From the NCBI RefSeq assembly GCF_013186535.1, contig NZ_JABMCZ010000003.1:620001-684000 (forward strand): DNA of 64,000 nt. Direction: 5' to 3'. Shown here in pieces: positions 37,191-45,606 of the stretch. Numbering within the stretch: position 1 is the stretch's first letter; every line of letters begins with the position of its first letter. Below the pieces are notes generated by a model that was not told the origin of the DNA, did not search any database, and worked only from the letters and a program-made list of their open reading frames with translations. The translations under genes and the position numbers were made by a program. Source of the DNA: Nocardia terpenica. Lineage in GTDB: Bacteria > Actinomycetota > Actinomycetes > Mycobacteriales > Mycobacteriaceae.

Positions 37191-38200
37191 GGCGTGCTCC
37201 TTTTCAACGTGCCGATACCGAGGGAACCCTCGCCCGTGGGCGGGTCCGGGTCGTCCGCCGCGGTGTCGCCGCCGGGCGGGTCCGGGAGTTCGTCGAGAAA
37301 ATCCACGGTCGGGGCGAAGAACAGGGTGCCGGTGACGGCCGTGGAGAAGTCGAGGATGCGGTCGTAGGCGGCCTCCTCGCTGCCGAGGAACATGCGCGTG
37401 AGCATCCGCTCGGTGACGCTCGGCGTGGCCGCGTAAGCGACGTAGTACGTGCCGAATTCGCCGTCGCGGACGCTGCCGAACGGCATGTTGGCCCGCAGGA
37501 TCTGCCGCTCGGTGCCGTCGGGATCGACCAGGGTGTTCACCGCGACGTGCGAGTTCGCGGGCTTGTCGGCGTCGGACAGCTCGAAGTCGTCGAGCTTGGT
37601 GCGGCCGATGACGCGCTCCTGCTCCCGCGTCGGCAGCGCGTTCCAGGCGTCCAGGTCGTGCAGGTACTTCTGCACGACCACGTAACTGCCACCGGCGAAT
37701 TCGGGATCCTCGGCGCCGACCAGCGCCGCGCTTGCCGCGAGCCGACCCTCCGGATTCTCGGTGCCGTCGACGAAGCCGAGCAGATCGCGCTGCTCGAAAT
37801 AGCGGAAGCCGACCGTCTCGTCGACGATGGTGGCCGCGCCCCGCAGCCGGTCGGCGATCGTCATGGCCAGCTCGAAGCAGGCGTCCTGGGCGTCGGCCTT
37901 GAGGTGGAACAGCAGGTCGCCCGGCGTGGCGGGGGCTCGGTGGCGCTCGCCCGCGTAGCCCGGGAAATCGTGCAGCTCAGCCGGTTTCGGCCCGGCGAAC
38001 AGGCGGTCCCAGGCGGCGGAACCGATGCCCACGATGCAGTGCAGGTCGGCGCCGGGCACCCGGAAACCCACCGAGCGGCGCAGGCCGGGCAGGTCGGCGA
38101 GCAGATCGCGGGCCACGGGCTCGCCGCCGTCGTCGATGGTGACGACGAGGAACATCGCGGCCCGGCTGAGCGGATCGAGGATCGGCTGCGACTCACCCAT
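37187..38200 (-). CDS. DyP-type heme peroxidase, encapsulin cargo
   Basis: Dye-decolorizing peroxidase of 337 residues, using hydrogen peroxide to oxidise organic substrates. The family motif GFVDGTENPEG holds the distal Asp, and the heme-ligand His (SHVAVNT) and distal Arg region (RQILRANMPFG) are present. After a Pro/Asp-rich linker (DPPGGDTAADDPDPPTGEG) the protein ends in GSLGIGTLKRSTP, a textbook encapsulin cargo-loading peptide. ATG 38200 is used; an in-frame TTG at 38206 is an alternative. Overlap with the encapsulin gene and the tail together show it is packaged in the shell. Confidence 0.96.
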   Translation of the reverse strand: MGESQPILDPLSRAAMFLVVTIDDGGEPVARDLLADLPGLRRSVGFRVPGADLHCIVGIGSAAWDRLFAGPKPAELHDFPGYAGERHRAPATPGDLLFHLKADAQDACFELAMTIADRLRGAATIVDETVGFRYFEQRDLLGFVDGTENPEGRLAASAALVGAEDPEFAGGSYVVVQKYLHDLDAWNALPTREQERVIGRTKLDDFELSDADKPANSHVAVNTLVDPDGTERQILRANMPFGSVRDGEFGTYYVAYAATPSVTERMLTRMFLGSEEAAYDRILDFSTAVTGTLFFAPTVDFLDELPDPPGGDTAADDPDPPTGEGSLGIGTLKRSTP

Positions 38201-38233
38201 GATCAACAGGGTACGGGGCGAGTCCGACTTCCC

Positions 38234-38560
38234 CTACTTCGCGACCGTCAGCAGGAACGCCACGTCGTCGATGGCCTTCACGCTGTGCCGGGCGGCCGGG
38301 ATCACCAGCAGGTCACCCGGGGAGCCCTTCCATTCGTGTGCGCCGGCGAGCAGCACCAGCGTGCCGGTGAGCACCTGCAGCGTGGCCTCGCCCGGATTCT
38401 CGTGCTCGGCGAGGCTCTGACCGGCGGTCAGCGCGATCACCGTCTGCCGCAGGCTGTGCGTGTGACCGCCGTAGATGGTCTGCGAACTGCGACCGCTGCT
38501 GGCGGATGCCGCCATTCTGAGTTGTTGGCGGGCCACCGCGGTGAGCGATTTCTTGTCCAT
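38234..38560 (-). CDS. Small cupin-domain protein
   Basis: 108 residues forming a single cupin barrel. HTHSLRQTVIALTAGQ, EHENPGEATLQVLTGTLVLL and DLLVIPAARHSVKAIDD carry the histidines and Glu expected of a cupin metal site. ATG 38560 is used, behind GAAAGGG. It lies 33 bases upstream of the DyP gene on the same strand and may be cotranscribed with the peroxidase-encapsulin pair, which would fit an oxidative-stress or iron-linked role. Substrate unknown. Confidence 0.85.
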   Translation of the reverse strand: MDKKSLTAVARQQLRMAASASSGRSSQTIYGGHTHSLRQTVIALTAGQSLAEHENPGEATLQVLTGTLVLLAGAHEWKGSPGDLLVIPAARHSVKAIDDVAFLLTVAK

Positions 38561-38704
38561 GGACAACCCTTTCACCGTCTCGGCCGAGGCGGACTGTGAG
38601 CGCGGGCGGATAGTCGTGAGTATGCCGGAGGAACACCGCGAGATCGGGTGTTTTGCCGAGGTACCCGCGCCCACCGGGTGTTTCGCCGGTGCGGCCGTTC
38701 CGGA

Positions 38705-39187
38705 TCAGCGCAGGTAGCGCAGCCAGCGGTAGCGCAGCCCGCTCGACGACAGCTGCCACGGGGTCTCGGAGTCGATGCGCCACCGCGGCCCGATCTCCGG
38801 CGCCCAGGCATCGCCCGGCACCTCGGCGTCCACCTCGGTGACCATCAGTTCGGTCGCGTGATCCATTGCGGCCCGGTAGATTTCGCCGCCGCCCATCACC
38901 CACACCAGGTCGGCGGCCGCGAGCGCGAGCGCCTCGTCGAGCGATCCGGCGCGTTCGGCGCCGTCGGCGGCCCAGTCCGGTTGCCGGGTGACGACGATAT
39001 TGCGCCGCTCGGCCAGCGGGCGGAATCGCGGCGGCAGGGAATCCCAGGTGCGCCTGCCCATCACCACCGGATGCCCCACGGTGACGCTCTTGAAGTGCGC
39101 CATGTCCTCGGGCACCCGCCACGGAATCGCGTTGTCGGCGCCGATGACTCCCGCCGGGGTCTGCGCCCAGATCAGTCCGACCCGCAT
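38705..39187 (-). CDS. dfrA: Dihydrofolate reductase
   Basis: Reduces dihydrofolate to tetrahydrofolate with NADPH; target of trimethoprim. 160 residues, with the standard landmarks: GVIGADNAIPWRVPEDMAHF (substrate Trp/Asp region), VVMGRRTWDSLP (NADPH site) and WVMGGGEIYRAAM. It starts two bases after the thyA stop on the same strand. The two form an operon in which ThyA makes the dihydrofolate that DfrA recycles. Confidence 0.97.
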   Translation of the reverse strand: MRVGLIWAQTPAGVIGADNAIPWRVPEDMAHFKSVTVGHPVVMGRRTWDSLPPRFRPLAERRNIVVTRQPDWAADGAERAGSLDEALALAAADLVWVMGGGEIYRAAMDHATELMVTEVDAEVPGDAWAPEIGPRWRIDSETPWQLSSSGLRYRWLRYLR

Positions 39188-39189
39188 CG

Positions 39190-39990
39190 CTACACCGCGA
39201 CCGGGGCCTTGATGGCCGGATGATGCTGATAGCCCACGATCTCGACATGCTCGTAGGAGTAGTCGAACAGCGTCGGCGCGGGATGCAGGCGCAATTGCGG
39301 GAACGGATACGGCTCGCGGGTCAGCTGCTCGCGCACCTGCTGCACGTGATTGTCGTAGATGTGGCAGTCGCCGCCGGTCCAGATGAATTCGCCCGGAGCC
39401 AGTTCGGTCTGCTGCGCGACCATGTGGGTGAGCAGCGCGTAGCTGGCGATATTGAACGGCACCCCGAGAAACAGGTCCGCGCTGCGCTGGTACAGCTGGC
39501 ACGACAGCTTCCCGTCGGCCACATAGAACTGGAACAGCGCGTGGCACGGCGCGAGCGCCATCCGGTCCAGATCGGCCACGTTCCAGGCGGACACCAGCAT
39601 GCGCCGCGAGTCCGGATTGTTGCGCAGCGTGTGCAGCACCTGCGCGATCTGGTCGATGTGGGTGCCGTCCGGCGTCGGCCACGACCGCCACTGCACGCCG
39701 TACACCGGCCCGAGTTCCCCGTTGTGGTCGGCCCATTCGTCCCAGATGGTGACCCCGTGCTCGTGCAGCCACTGCACGTTCGAGTCCCCCCGCAGGAACC
39801 ACAGCAACTCGTACACGATCGACTTCAGATGCACCTTCTTCGTGGTGACCAACGGAAACCCCGCCGCCAGGTCGTACCGCAACTGATACCCGAACAGACT
39901 CCGCGTCCCGGTCCCGGTCCGATCCGATTTCGGCGTCCCATCCTTCAGCACGCGCCGCAGCAGGTCCTCGTACTGGGTATCGATCACCAT
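39190..39990 (-). CDS. thyA: Thymidylate synthase
   Basis: Methylates dUMP to dTMP using methylene-tetrahydrofolate. 266 residues, close to the classical ThyA length. The active-site Cys lies in ALAPCHALFQFYVADGKLSC, and the nucleotide-binding RRMLVSAWNV and folate-binding GGDCHIYDNH motifs are intact. ATG 39990 is preferred over the in-frame TTG at 39999 because a -10 hexamer lies eight bases upstream, fitting a leaderless message. First gene of a thyA-dfrA operon and divergent from cobF, with 20 bases between starts. Confidence 0.97.
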   Translation of the reverse strand: MVIDTQYEDLLRRVLKDGTPKSDRTGTGTRSLFGYQLRYDLAAGFPLVTTKKVHLKSIVYELLWFLRGDSNVQWLHEHGVTIWDEWADHNGELGPVYGVQWRSWPTPDGTHIDQIAQVLHTLRNNPDSRRMLVSAWNVADLDRMALAPCHALFQFYVADGKLSCQLYQRSADLFLGVPFNIASYALLTHMVAQQTELAPGEFIWTGGDCHIYDNHVQQVREQLTREPYPFPQLRLHPAPTLFDYSYEHVEIVGYQHHPAIKAPVAV

Positions 39991-39998
39991 GACTGGCA

Positions 39999-40004
39999 AG
40001 CTTA
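39999..40004 (-). promoter_or_regulatory. Putative -10 element of thyA (leaderless)
   Basis: On the minus strand TAAGCT fits TANNNT and ends eight bases before ATG 39990, the spacing at which actinobacterial transcripts begin at the start codon. No convincing -35 is visible. Confidence 0.5.
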
Positions 40005-40010
40005 CGTGTC

Positions 40011-40757
40011 GTGCGGAAGCTCTTCGTGATCGGAATCGGGGCCGGGGATCCCGAGCAGGTGACCGTGCAGGCGGTCAGGGCGCTGCGGGGGGTGGATGTG
40101 TTCTTCGTGATCGGGAAGGGGGAGGCGAAGCGGGAGCTGGTGGATGTGCGGGGGGCCATTCTCGCGGCGCATGTGGATCATCCGTACCGGGTGGTGGAGG
40201 TTGCCGATCCGCCTCGGGAGCGGGAGGTGTCCGGTGCGGATTATCGGGGGGTGGTGGAGGACTGGCATGAGCGGCGGGCCGGGTTGCTGGCCGAGGCGTT
40301 CGATCGGGTCGACGGGGTGGGGGCGATTCTGGTGTGGGGGGATCCGTCGCTGTACGACAGCACATTGCGCATGGTGGAGCGGGTTCGTGCGGGTGGGCGG
40401 TCCTTCGAGCTCGAGGTGATTCCCGGGATCACCAGCGCCCAGGCCCTTGCCGCGCGGCATCGTATCGTGCTGCACGACATCGGGGAACCCGTGCACATCA
40501 CCACCGGCCGCCGCCTGCGGGAGGAGGGCCTGGGGTCCGGCTGTTCGACGCTGGTCATGCTGGACGGCGAATGTTCCTTCACCACCGTCTCCGATCCGGA
40601 TGTGCACATCTGGTGGGCGGCCTATCTCGGGCTTGCGGACGAAACCCTCATCGAGGGGCCGCTGCACGAGGTGCGAGATCGGATCGTCCGGCAGCGCACC
40701 GAACTTCGGGAGCGGAAGGGCTGGATCATGGACATTTATTTGATGCGTCATATCTGA
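40011..40757 (+). CDS. cobF: Precorrin-6A synthase (deacetylating), CobF
   Basis: S-adenosylmethionine-dependent methyltransferase of the aerobic cobalamin pathway, which methylates C-1 of precorrin-5 and removes the extruded acetyl group. 248 residues of the tetrapyrrole methylase fold: N-terminal KLFVIGIGAGDPEQVTVQAV (SAM-site glycine motif), then GAILVWGDPSLYDSTLRMVE and VIPGITSAQALAARH. GTG 40011 is the only start near the family N-terminus. It stands alone here, away from other cob genes in view, and is divergent from thyA. Confidence 0.93.
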   Translation: MRKLFVIGIGAGDPEQVTVQAVRALRGVDVFFVIGKGEAKRELVDVRGAILAAHVDHPYRVVEVADPPREREVSGADYRGVVEDWHERRAGLLAEAFDRVDGVGAILVWGDPSLYDSTLRMVERVRAGGRSFELEVIPGITSAQALAARHRIVLHDIGEPVHITTGRRLREEGLGSGCSTLVMLDGECSFTTVSDPDVHIWWAAYLGLADETLIEGPLHEVRDRIVRQRTELRERKGWIMDIYLMRHI

Positions 40758-40779
40758 GGGCGCCGACGATCTCCGCTGG

Positions 40780-40802
40780 TTGTCGGTGTCGGCCGGTAGG
40801 CT
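40780..40802 (+). promoter_or_regulatory. DNA-damage promoter (PafBC / RecA-NDp type) of the Fpg-like gene
   Basis: TTGTCGGTG (40780-40788), eight bases, then TAGGCT (40797-40802): an exact match to the TTGTCRGTG-N8-TANNNT motif described for LexA-independent damage-induced genes in mycobacteria. The GTG start of the glycosylase follows six bases later, so the message is probably leaderless. Confidence 0.82.
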
Positions 40803-40808
40803 GCGACT

Positions 40809-41675
40809 GTGCCCGAGCTCCCGGAGATCGTTGCGCTCGAGCGGTTCCTCGCCGAGCATGCGGTGGGCGCGGTTGTCGGGCGGGTGGATGTCGCGGCGCT
40901 GAGCGTGCTGAAGACATTCGATCCGCCGGTGACCGCGCTGTCCGGTCGTGATGTCACGGGGGCCGGGCACTGGGGCAAGCATCTGGGAATGAATTGCGAC
41001 GGGCTGTGGCTGATCACCCATCTGTCCCGCGGGGGCTGGCTGCGCTGGCTGGACGAGCCCGCCGCCACGCCGCCGAAACCGGGGAAGGGGCCGCTGGCGC
41101 TGCGGGTGCACTTCTTCACCCCGCAGGGCGCGACCCCGGCCTTCGACCTCACCGAGGCCGGGACCAAGAAGCGGCTCGCGGTGTGGATCGTCGAGGACCC
41201 GAACACCGTCCCGGGCATCGCGCGGCTCGGGCCCGACGCCCTGGAGATCACCGAGGAACGGTTCGCCGAGGTGTTGCGCGGCACCTCGCAGCGGCTCAAG
41301 ACCGCGCTCACCGACCAGGCCCTGCTCGCCGGGATCGGCAACGCCTACTCCGACGAGATCCTGCACACCGCCAAGCTGTCCCCGTTCGCCACCGCGAGCG
41401 CGCTCGCCGCCGACACGGTGGCACAGCTGTACGCCGCGATGCGGTCGGTGCTCACCGACGCGGTCACCCGATCGGTCGGTCAGGACGCGGCCCGGCTCAA
41501 GGGCGAGAAGCGATCCGGCCTGCGGGTGCACGCCCGCACCGGCCTGCCCTGCCCGGTCTGCGGCGACACCGTGCGCGAGGTCGCCTACGCCGACAAGTCC
41601 TTCCAGTACTGCCCCACCTGCCAGACCGGCGGCAAAATCCTCGCCGACCGGCGGATGTCCCGCCTGCTCAAGTAG
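40809..41675 (+). CDS. Fpg/Nei-family DNA glycosylase
   Basis: Base-excision repair enzyme of 288 residues that removes oxidised bases and nicks the abasic site. The N-terminal Pro-Glu catalytic pair is in MPELPEIVAL. The helix-two-turn-helix has LTDQALLAGIGNAYSDEILH, and a C-terminal zinc finger CPVC...CPTC is followed by KILADRR. It resembles the actinobacterial branch that includes M. tuberculosis Rv0944 rather than classical MutM; the exact lesion is not predictable. GTG 40809 is supported by the promoter six bases upstream. Convergent with the esterase gene, four bases between stops. Confidence 0.93.
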   Translation: MPELPEIVALERFLAEHAVGAVVGRVDVAALSVLKTFDPPVTALSGRDVTGAGHWGKHLGMNCDGLWLITHLSRGGWLRWLDEPAATPPKPGKGPLALRVHFFTPQGATPAFDLTEAGTKKRLAVWIVEDPNTVPGIARLGPDALEITEERFAEVLRGTSQRLKTALTDQALLAGIGNAYSDEILHTAKLSPFATASALAADTVAQLYAAMRSVLTDAVTRSVGQDAARLKGEKRSGLRVHARTGLPCPVCGDTVREVAYADKSFQYCPTCQTGGKILADRRMSRLLK

Positions 41676-41679
41676 CCGA

Positions 41680-43191
41680 TCAGGTCAGCGCCGGAACCCG
41701 AACCCCTTCCCACGCAACCCTTTTCGCCCGATCTGGATCCACCTCCACCCGGGCCGGGTAGTCGATGATCCGGGTGCCGCGCCGCCGCTCGGAATACTCC
41801 GGCCAGGTCGGCAGCGGCCGCCCGGTGCGCGCGAATGCCAGCCAGTTGTCCTGGAATTCGCGCTGCACGGCGAGGAATCCGCGATACCCGCCCGCCGTCG
41901 CCATCGCGCGCCCGACCGGGGTGTCGACCCAGCCGAACACCGGGACCAGCTCGAGCGCGTGGGTGGCGCCGAAACCGCTCAGCCGCAGCGCGCGCGGCGC
42001 GAAGTCGTAGCGGTAGGCATAGGTCGGCGCGTGCCGGGAGTGCGCCTGGGCCACCGCGACCGTGGGCCGCCAGAACACGAAGTCCCCGCCCATCCGCGTC
42101 GCGGCCCGCCGCGCCGGATAGCCGGGATACGTTGCCGCCACCCGCTTTTCGAGGGTGTCGTCACCGGATCGCGACAGCGCGAGGCGCAGTTGCTCCGCCG
42201 TGGTCGGCACCGTCGGGTCGAACCGCGCGAACAGCGTCCCCTCGCTGCGATTGGTGCCGATGATCAGCGGCAGCCGCTGCGCGGTCCCGTCGGCGAACGC
42301 CTCGATCGGCGCGCGGGGCAGGAACTCGCCGTCGACGACCGGCGCGATGGGAAAGCTGCCCGGCTGCCGCCGCAGCACGCGGTCGATGGCTCGACCCACC
42401 GCCCGGCGCAGATCGTTCGCGCTCGCGACGGTCAGCGCCCGCGCCGCGTCTCCCGTTGTGGCACCGAGGTTTTCGATACAGAGCCGCGCGAAGATCCGGG
42501 CCTGGTCCGGGCTCAGCGCCCAGTCCGCCGGGGCGCTCTGCGCGATCCCGCGCCGGAACAGCCCCGCGGCCGCGGGCGTGGCGAACAGGCTCAGCACCGC
42601 ATTCGCGCCCGCGGATTCGCCGAAGACGGTGACATTGTCCGGATCGCCGCCGAACGCCGCGATATTGCCTCGTACCCAGGTCAGGGCGGCCACCTGGTCC
42701 CGCAGCCCGAGATTGCTGTCGAAAGACCTTCCGGTGGTGGAGAATTCGCTGAAATCGACGTAGCCGAACGCGCCCAGCCGGTAGTTGATCGAGACCACGA
42801 CGACGTCGCCGCGCACCGCCAGCCGCGCCCCCGAATACAGCTCGACCGCGGAGGTGCCGATGACATACCCGCCGCCGTGCACGAACACCAGCACCGGCCG
42901 CGGCGCCGACGACGGCTCGACCGGGGCGGTGACATTCAGCGTCAGGCAGTCCTCCCCGGTGGGCTGCAGGGTCCGCACCCCGATCCGCGCCCCCTCCCGG
43001 TGCTGCACGGCCGCGAAGCCGAAGCCGGTGGCGTCGCGCACCCCGGACCAGGGCGACACCGGCTGCGGCGCCCGCAGCCGCAGCTCCCCGACCGGGGGAG
43101 CCGCGTAGGGAACCGACCGCCAGCGCGCGACGCGGCGGCCCCGGCGACCGCGCAGGACACCGTCCGCGGTCGCGACGTCGATCGTCGGCAC
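41680..43191 (-). CDS. Type-B carboxylesterase
   Basis: Alpha/beta hydrolase of about 503 residues that cleaves carboxylic esters. The oxyanion HGGGYVIG, the nucleophile elbow FGESAGA, the acidic member region GTNRSEGTLFARF and the His region ATHALELVPVFGW are all in order. GTG 43191 is chosen because it lies two bases beyond the stop of the upstream small gene and matches the family N-terminus (VPTIDVATADGVLRG). No signal peptide, so a cytoplasmic enzyme is expected. Physiological substrate unknown. Confidence 0.92.
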   Translation of the reverse strand: MPTIDVATADGVLRGRRGRRVARWRSVPYAAPPVGELRLRAPQPVSPWSGVRDATGFGFAAVQHREGARIGVRTLQPTGEDCLTLNVTAPVEPSSAPRPVLVFVHGGGYVIGTSAVELYSGARLAVRGDVVVVSINYRLGAFGYVDFSEFSTTGRSFDSNLGLRDQVAALTWVRGNIAAFGGDPDNVTVFGESAGANAVLSLFATPAAAGLFRRGIAQSAPADWALSPDQARIFARLCIENLGATTGDAARALTVASANDLRRAVGRAIDRVLRRQPGSFPIAPVVDGEFLPRAPIEAFADGTAQRLPLIIGTNRSEGTLFARFDPTVPTTAEQLRLALSRSGDDTLEKRVAATYPGYPARRAATRMGGDFVFWRPTVAVAQAHSRHAPTYAYRYDFAPRALRLSGFGATHALELVPVFGWVDTPVGRAMATAGGYRGFLAVQREFQDNWLAFARTGRPLPTWPEYSERRRGTRIIDYPARVEVDPDRAKRVAWEGVRVPALT

Positions 43192-43192
43192 G

Positions 43193-43438
43193 CTACTGCA
43201 GGTATCCCTCGACCTGTTTCGGCGAGTTCGCCTGCGCCTCATCGGGATCGGAGCCCTGATCGATGCGTGCCCGGCGCTGCCGCAGCAGATCCCAGCACTG
43301 ATCCAGCATCACCTCGAGATCGGCCAGCCGGGCCCGTTCGGTCTCCGGATCCAGCTCTCCGCTCGCCGCCTTGGCCCGCAGCGCGTGCTCCTGCCCGACC
43401 AGTTCCTTGATCCGCCCGAGAACGTCCTGTTCGGTCAT
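43193..43438 (-). CDS. DUF2630 family protein
   Basis: 81 residues, charged and mostly helical. It begins MTEQDVLGRIKELVGQEHAL and ends with the family tail SPKQVEGYLQ, with LDQCWDLLRQRRARID in the middle. Likely a small coiled-coil protein of unknown function, conserved in actinomycetes. An upstream in-frame ATG (43447) is also possible. It is two bases ahead of the esterase gene and probably cotranscribed with it. Confidence 0.85.
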   Translation of the reverse strand: MTEQDVLGRIKELVGQEHALRAKAASGELDPETERARLADLEVMLDQCWDLLRQRRARIDQGSDPDEAQANSPKQVEGYLQ

Positions 43439-43664
43439 GGGGTCCATGCTACGGCGCAGCGGTGGCCCGCCCACCGAGGTTTGCCGACCGGTTCCGGACA
43501 GAAAATTCGGAGCTCGCGACGAGGCGGGAGCGGCCGCCCGGCGCGGTCCGATACGTCCGTATTCCGAATCCGCGGGGAGAGATCAGTACAAGCCCCGAAA
43601 TTCCTTGTCCCCCGCGAACTTCCCCCGCGCGGCTACAGTATCTCTCGAAGGGGAGGTATTCAAA

Positions 43665-44159
43665 ATGAAGACTTCACGAAGGCGACAACGGGTCGGGGAC
43701 ATCGTCGAACGAGCACGCTTCTACCGCAGCGTCTGCGGGCTGCCCTGCCGCGCGGACGCGAACTCCGGGCGGATCGTGCTGCAGGCGGGGGATATCGGGG
43801 CGGTCACGCTGCCCATGTCGCTGGGGGAGCAGGTCCACGAGCGGCTGACCGCGGCGGGCGCGGCGGGCCCGGTGATCGGGCACGACACCGATCGATGGAC
43901 CCTGCTGACCAGGCCGCACGGGTACGGGGGCGACATCGTGCTCGCCGCGGAGCTGAACGCGTTCAATGTCCAGCTGGTCCCGCCCGGGGCCACGGTGCTG
44001 CTGCCGTCCACGCTGGACGATCCGAGCGGCCGGATCCGCTGGGTCGCGCCCCCGCGCGACGACTTCCGGCCCGCGATGGACGCCGTGCTCGACACGCTGG
44101 ACTACGTCCTGGACGTGCGGCGCGACCGGATGCGGCTGGCCTACCACAGCCATCTGTGA
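43665..44159 (+). CDS. Conserved hypothetical protein
   Basis: 164 residues, start fixed by GGGGAGG just upstream of ATG 43665. I do not recognise a catalytic motif. The second half (WTLLTRPHGYGGDIVLAAEL, then PPGATVLLPSTLDDPSGRI and a final AMDAVLDTLDYVLD helix) vaguely resembles small primase/polymerase-like proteins of actinomycetes, but this is weak. It ends three bases before the convergent stop of the MocR gene. The 226 bases upstream of the start hold no gene. Confidence 0.7.
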   Translation: MKTSRRRQRVGDIVERARFYRSVCGLPCRADANSGRIVLQAGDIGAVTLPMSLGEQVHERLTAAGAAGPVIGHDTDRWTLLTRPHGYGGDIVLAAELNAFNVQLVPPGATVLLPSTLDDPSGRIRWVAPPRDDFRPAMDAVLDTLDYVLDVRRDRMRLAYHSHL

Positions 44160-44162
44160 CGG

Positions 44163-45527
44163 CTAACCGCCGGCGAGACAGTCCGCGGTGATCCGTACCG
44201 CCGTCGCCAGTTCGGCGTGCGGTAGCGCGGCGTAGCCCAGCGGGATACCGAAGGTGTGCCGCGCACCGGAGTGGTGGCGGCCCAGGCCGTCCAGCAGCAC
44301 ACCCCGGCGGCGGGCCGCGGCGATCACCCGCGCCTCGGCCGCCGCCGACGGCAGCGGCACCAGCAGGTGCGAGCCCGCGTCGTCGCCGATGACGGCCAGC
44401 CCGTGCCCGCGCAGCTCGGCGACGACCAGCGCGCGGCGCGGCGGCATCTCGCGCCGCAGCCGCCGCAGGTGCCGGGCCAGATCGCCGTGCCGGGCCAGCT
44501 CGACCACCACCCGCTGCGCCGCCGCGGACGGGTCGGTCCCGGTCGACTCCCGGTGCGCCAGCACGGCTTTCGCGATCTCCGGGGAGCCGACCAGCCAGCC
44601 GATGCCGAGCGTCGGGGTGAGGATCTTCGACGTGGTGCCCAGGTGCACCACCACATCCGGGGCGAGCGTCGCCAGCAGCGGCAGTGGCGCTGTGTCGTAC
44701 CGCAATTCGCCGTCGTAGTCGTCCTCGATGACGACAGCGCCCGTGCGGCGGGCGAATTCGACGAGGGCGACGCGGCGCGCGGCGGGCATCCGGCTGCCGA
44801 GCGGAAACTGGTGTGCCGGAGTGCAATACACCGCCCGCACATGCGGCGGGAGCAGATCCACGCGCAGGCCGTCCCCGTCCACCGGCACCGGCAGCACCCG
44901 CATCCCGGCCGCCCGGAACGCGCCCACCGCGCGCTGATATCCGGGTTCCTCCACGGCCACGGCGTCGCCGGGGCGCAGCAGCGCCGAGGCGAGTTCGCCG
45001 ACGGCCGCGCTGGCCCCGGCGGTCGCCAGCACCACGGTGTCGCTGCCCGCACCCAGCCCGCGATGGCGCAGCAGGTGTTCGGCCACCGCGGTGCGGTAGT
45101 CCGGGTCGCCGCGCCTGTCCTTGCGCGCCAGGGGAATTCGATCGCTCGCGGCGCGCCAGGCCCGGCGCCACGCGGCGCGATCGATCGCCTCGGTGCAGGG
45201 CGCGCCGGGCTCCAGGTCGAGCAGGTCGCGTTGCGGGTCCGGGTCGGCGGCCGCGGCGGGGGTCCCGGGCGTCGGCGCGGGTGCGGCGGTGAGGTAGGTG
45301 CCGGAGCCGTGCCGCCCGGTGAGCCAGCCCTCGGCGTGCAACTGGTCGTAGGCGGCGGTGACGACTGTGCGGCTCACGCCGAGGCGGGCGGCCAGGGCGC
45401 GCGAGGACGGCAGCCGGTCGCCGCCGCGCAGCCGCCCGGCGGTGGCGGCGGTGCGCAGGCCGGTGGCGATCTGGACGGCGAGCGGTGCGGTCGCCGATCG
45501 GTCGATGAGCAGTGTCAGGTCGTCCAC
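44163..45527 (-). CDS. MocR/PdxR-type regulator (GntR domain fused to aminotransferase fold)
   Basis: PLP-responsive transcription factor of 454 residues. The N-terminal winged helix is GntR-like (LAVQIATGLRTAATAGRL, then RALAARLGVSRTVVTAAYDQ). It is joined by a Pro/Ala linker to a type-I aminotransferase domain that keeps the PLP lysine in TTSKILTPTLGIGWL. Divergent from a pyridoxamine-oxidase-like gene; this arrangement suggests it senses pyridoxal phosphate and controls that neighbour. The actual regulon cannot be read here. Confidence 0.92.
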   Translation of the reverse strand: MDDLTLLIDRSATAPLAVQIATGLRTAATAGRLRGGDRLPSSRALAARLGVSRTVVTAAYDQLHAEGWLTGRHGSGTYLTAAPAPTPGTPAAAADPDPQRDLLDLEPGAPCTEAIDRAAWRRAWRAASDRIPLARKDRRGDPDYRTAVAEHLLRHRGLGAGSDTVVLATAGASAAVGELASALLRPGDAVAVEEPGYQRAVGAFRAAGMRVLPVPVDGDGLRVDLLPPHVRAVYCTPAHQFPLGSRMPAARRVALVEFARRTGAVVIEDDYDGELRYDTAPLPLLATLAPDVVVHLGTTSKILTPTLGIGWLVGSPEIAKAVLAHRESTGTDPSAAAQRVVVELARHGDLARHLRRLRREMPPRRALVVAELRGHGLAVIGDDAGSHLLVPLPSAAAEARVIAAARRRGVLLDGLGRHHSGARHTFGIPLGYAALPHAELATAVRITADCLAGG

Positions 45528-45563
45528 GCTGATCCCAAAAGTGGTCTCTCAATTTTGCCGTTA

Positions 45564-45586
45564 ATTGGCCATTCCATAGTGCCAAT
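45564..45586. promoter_or_regulatory. Inverted repeat between the MocR gene and its divergent neighbour
   Basis: ATTGGC (45564-45569) and GCCAAT (45581-45586) form a perfect inverted repeat with an 11-base spacer, in the only 79 bases between the two starts. The stretch is conspicuously AT-rich for this genome. Candidate operator for the MocR-type protein. Confidence 0.5.
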
Positions 45587-45606
45587 CCAGGATAGAGGCT
45601 GGTGAT

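Noticed and set aside
40011..40757. A cobalamin biosynthesis cluster
   Set aside because: Only cobF is present; the neighbours are thyA and a DNA glycosylase, so there is no cob operon in this window.
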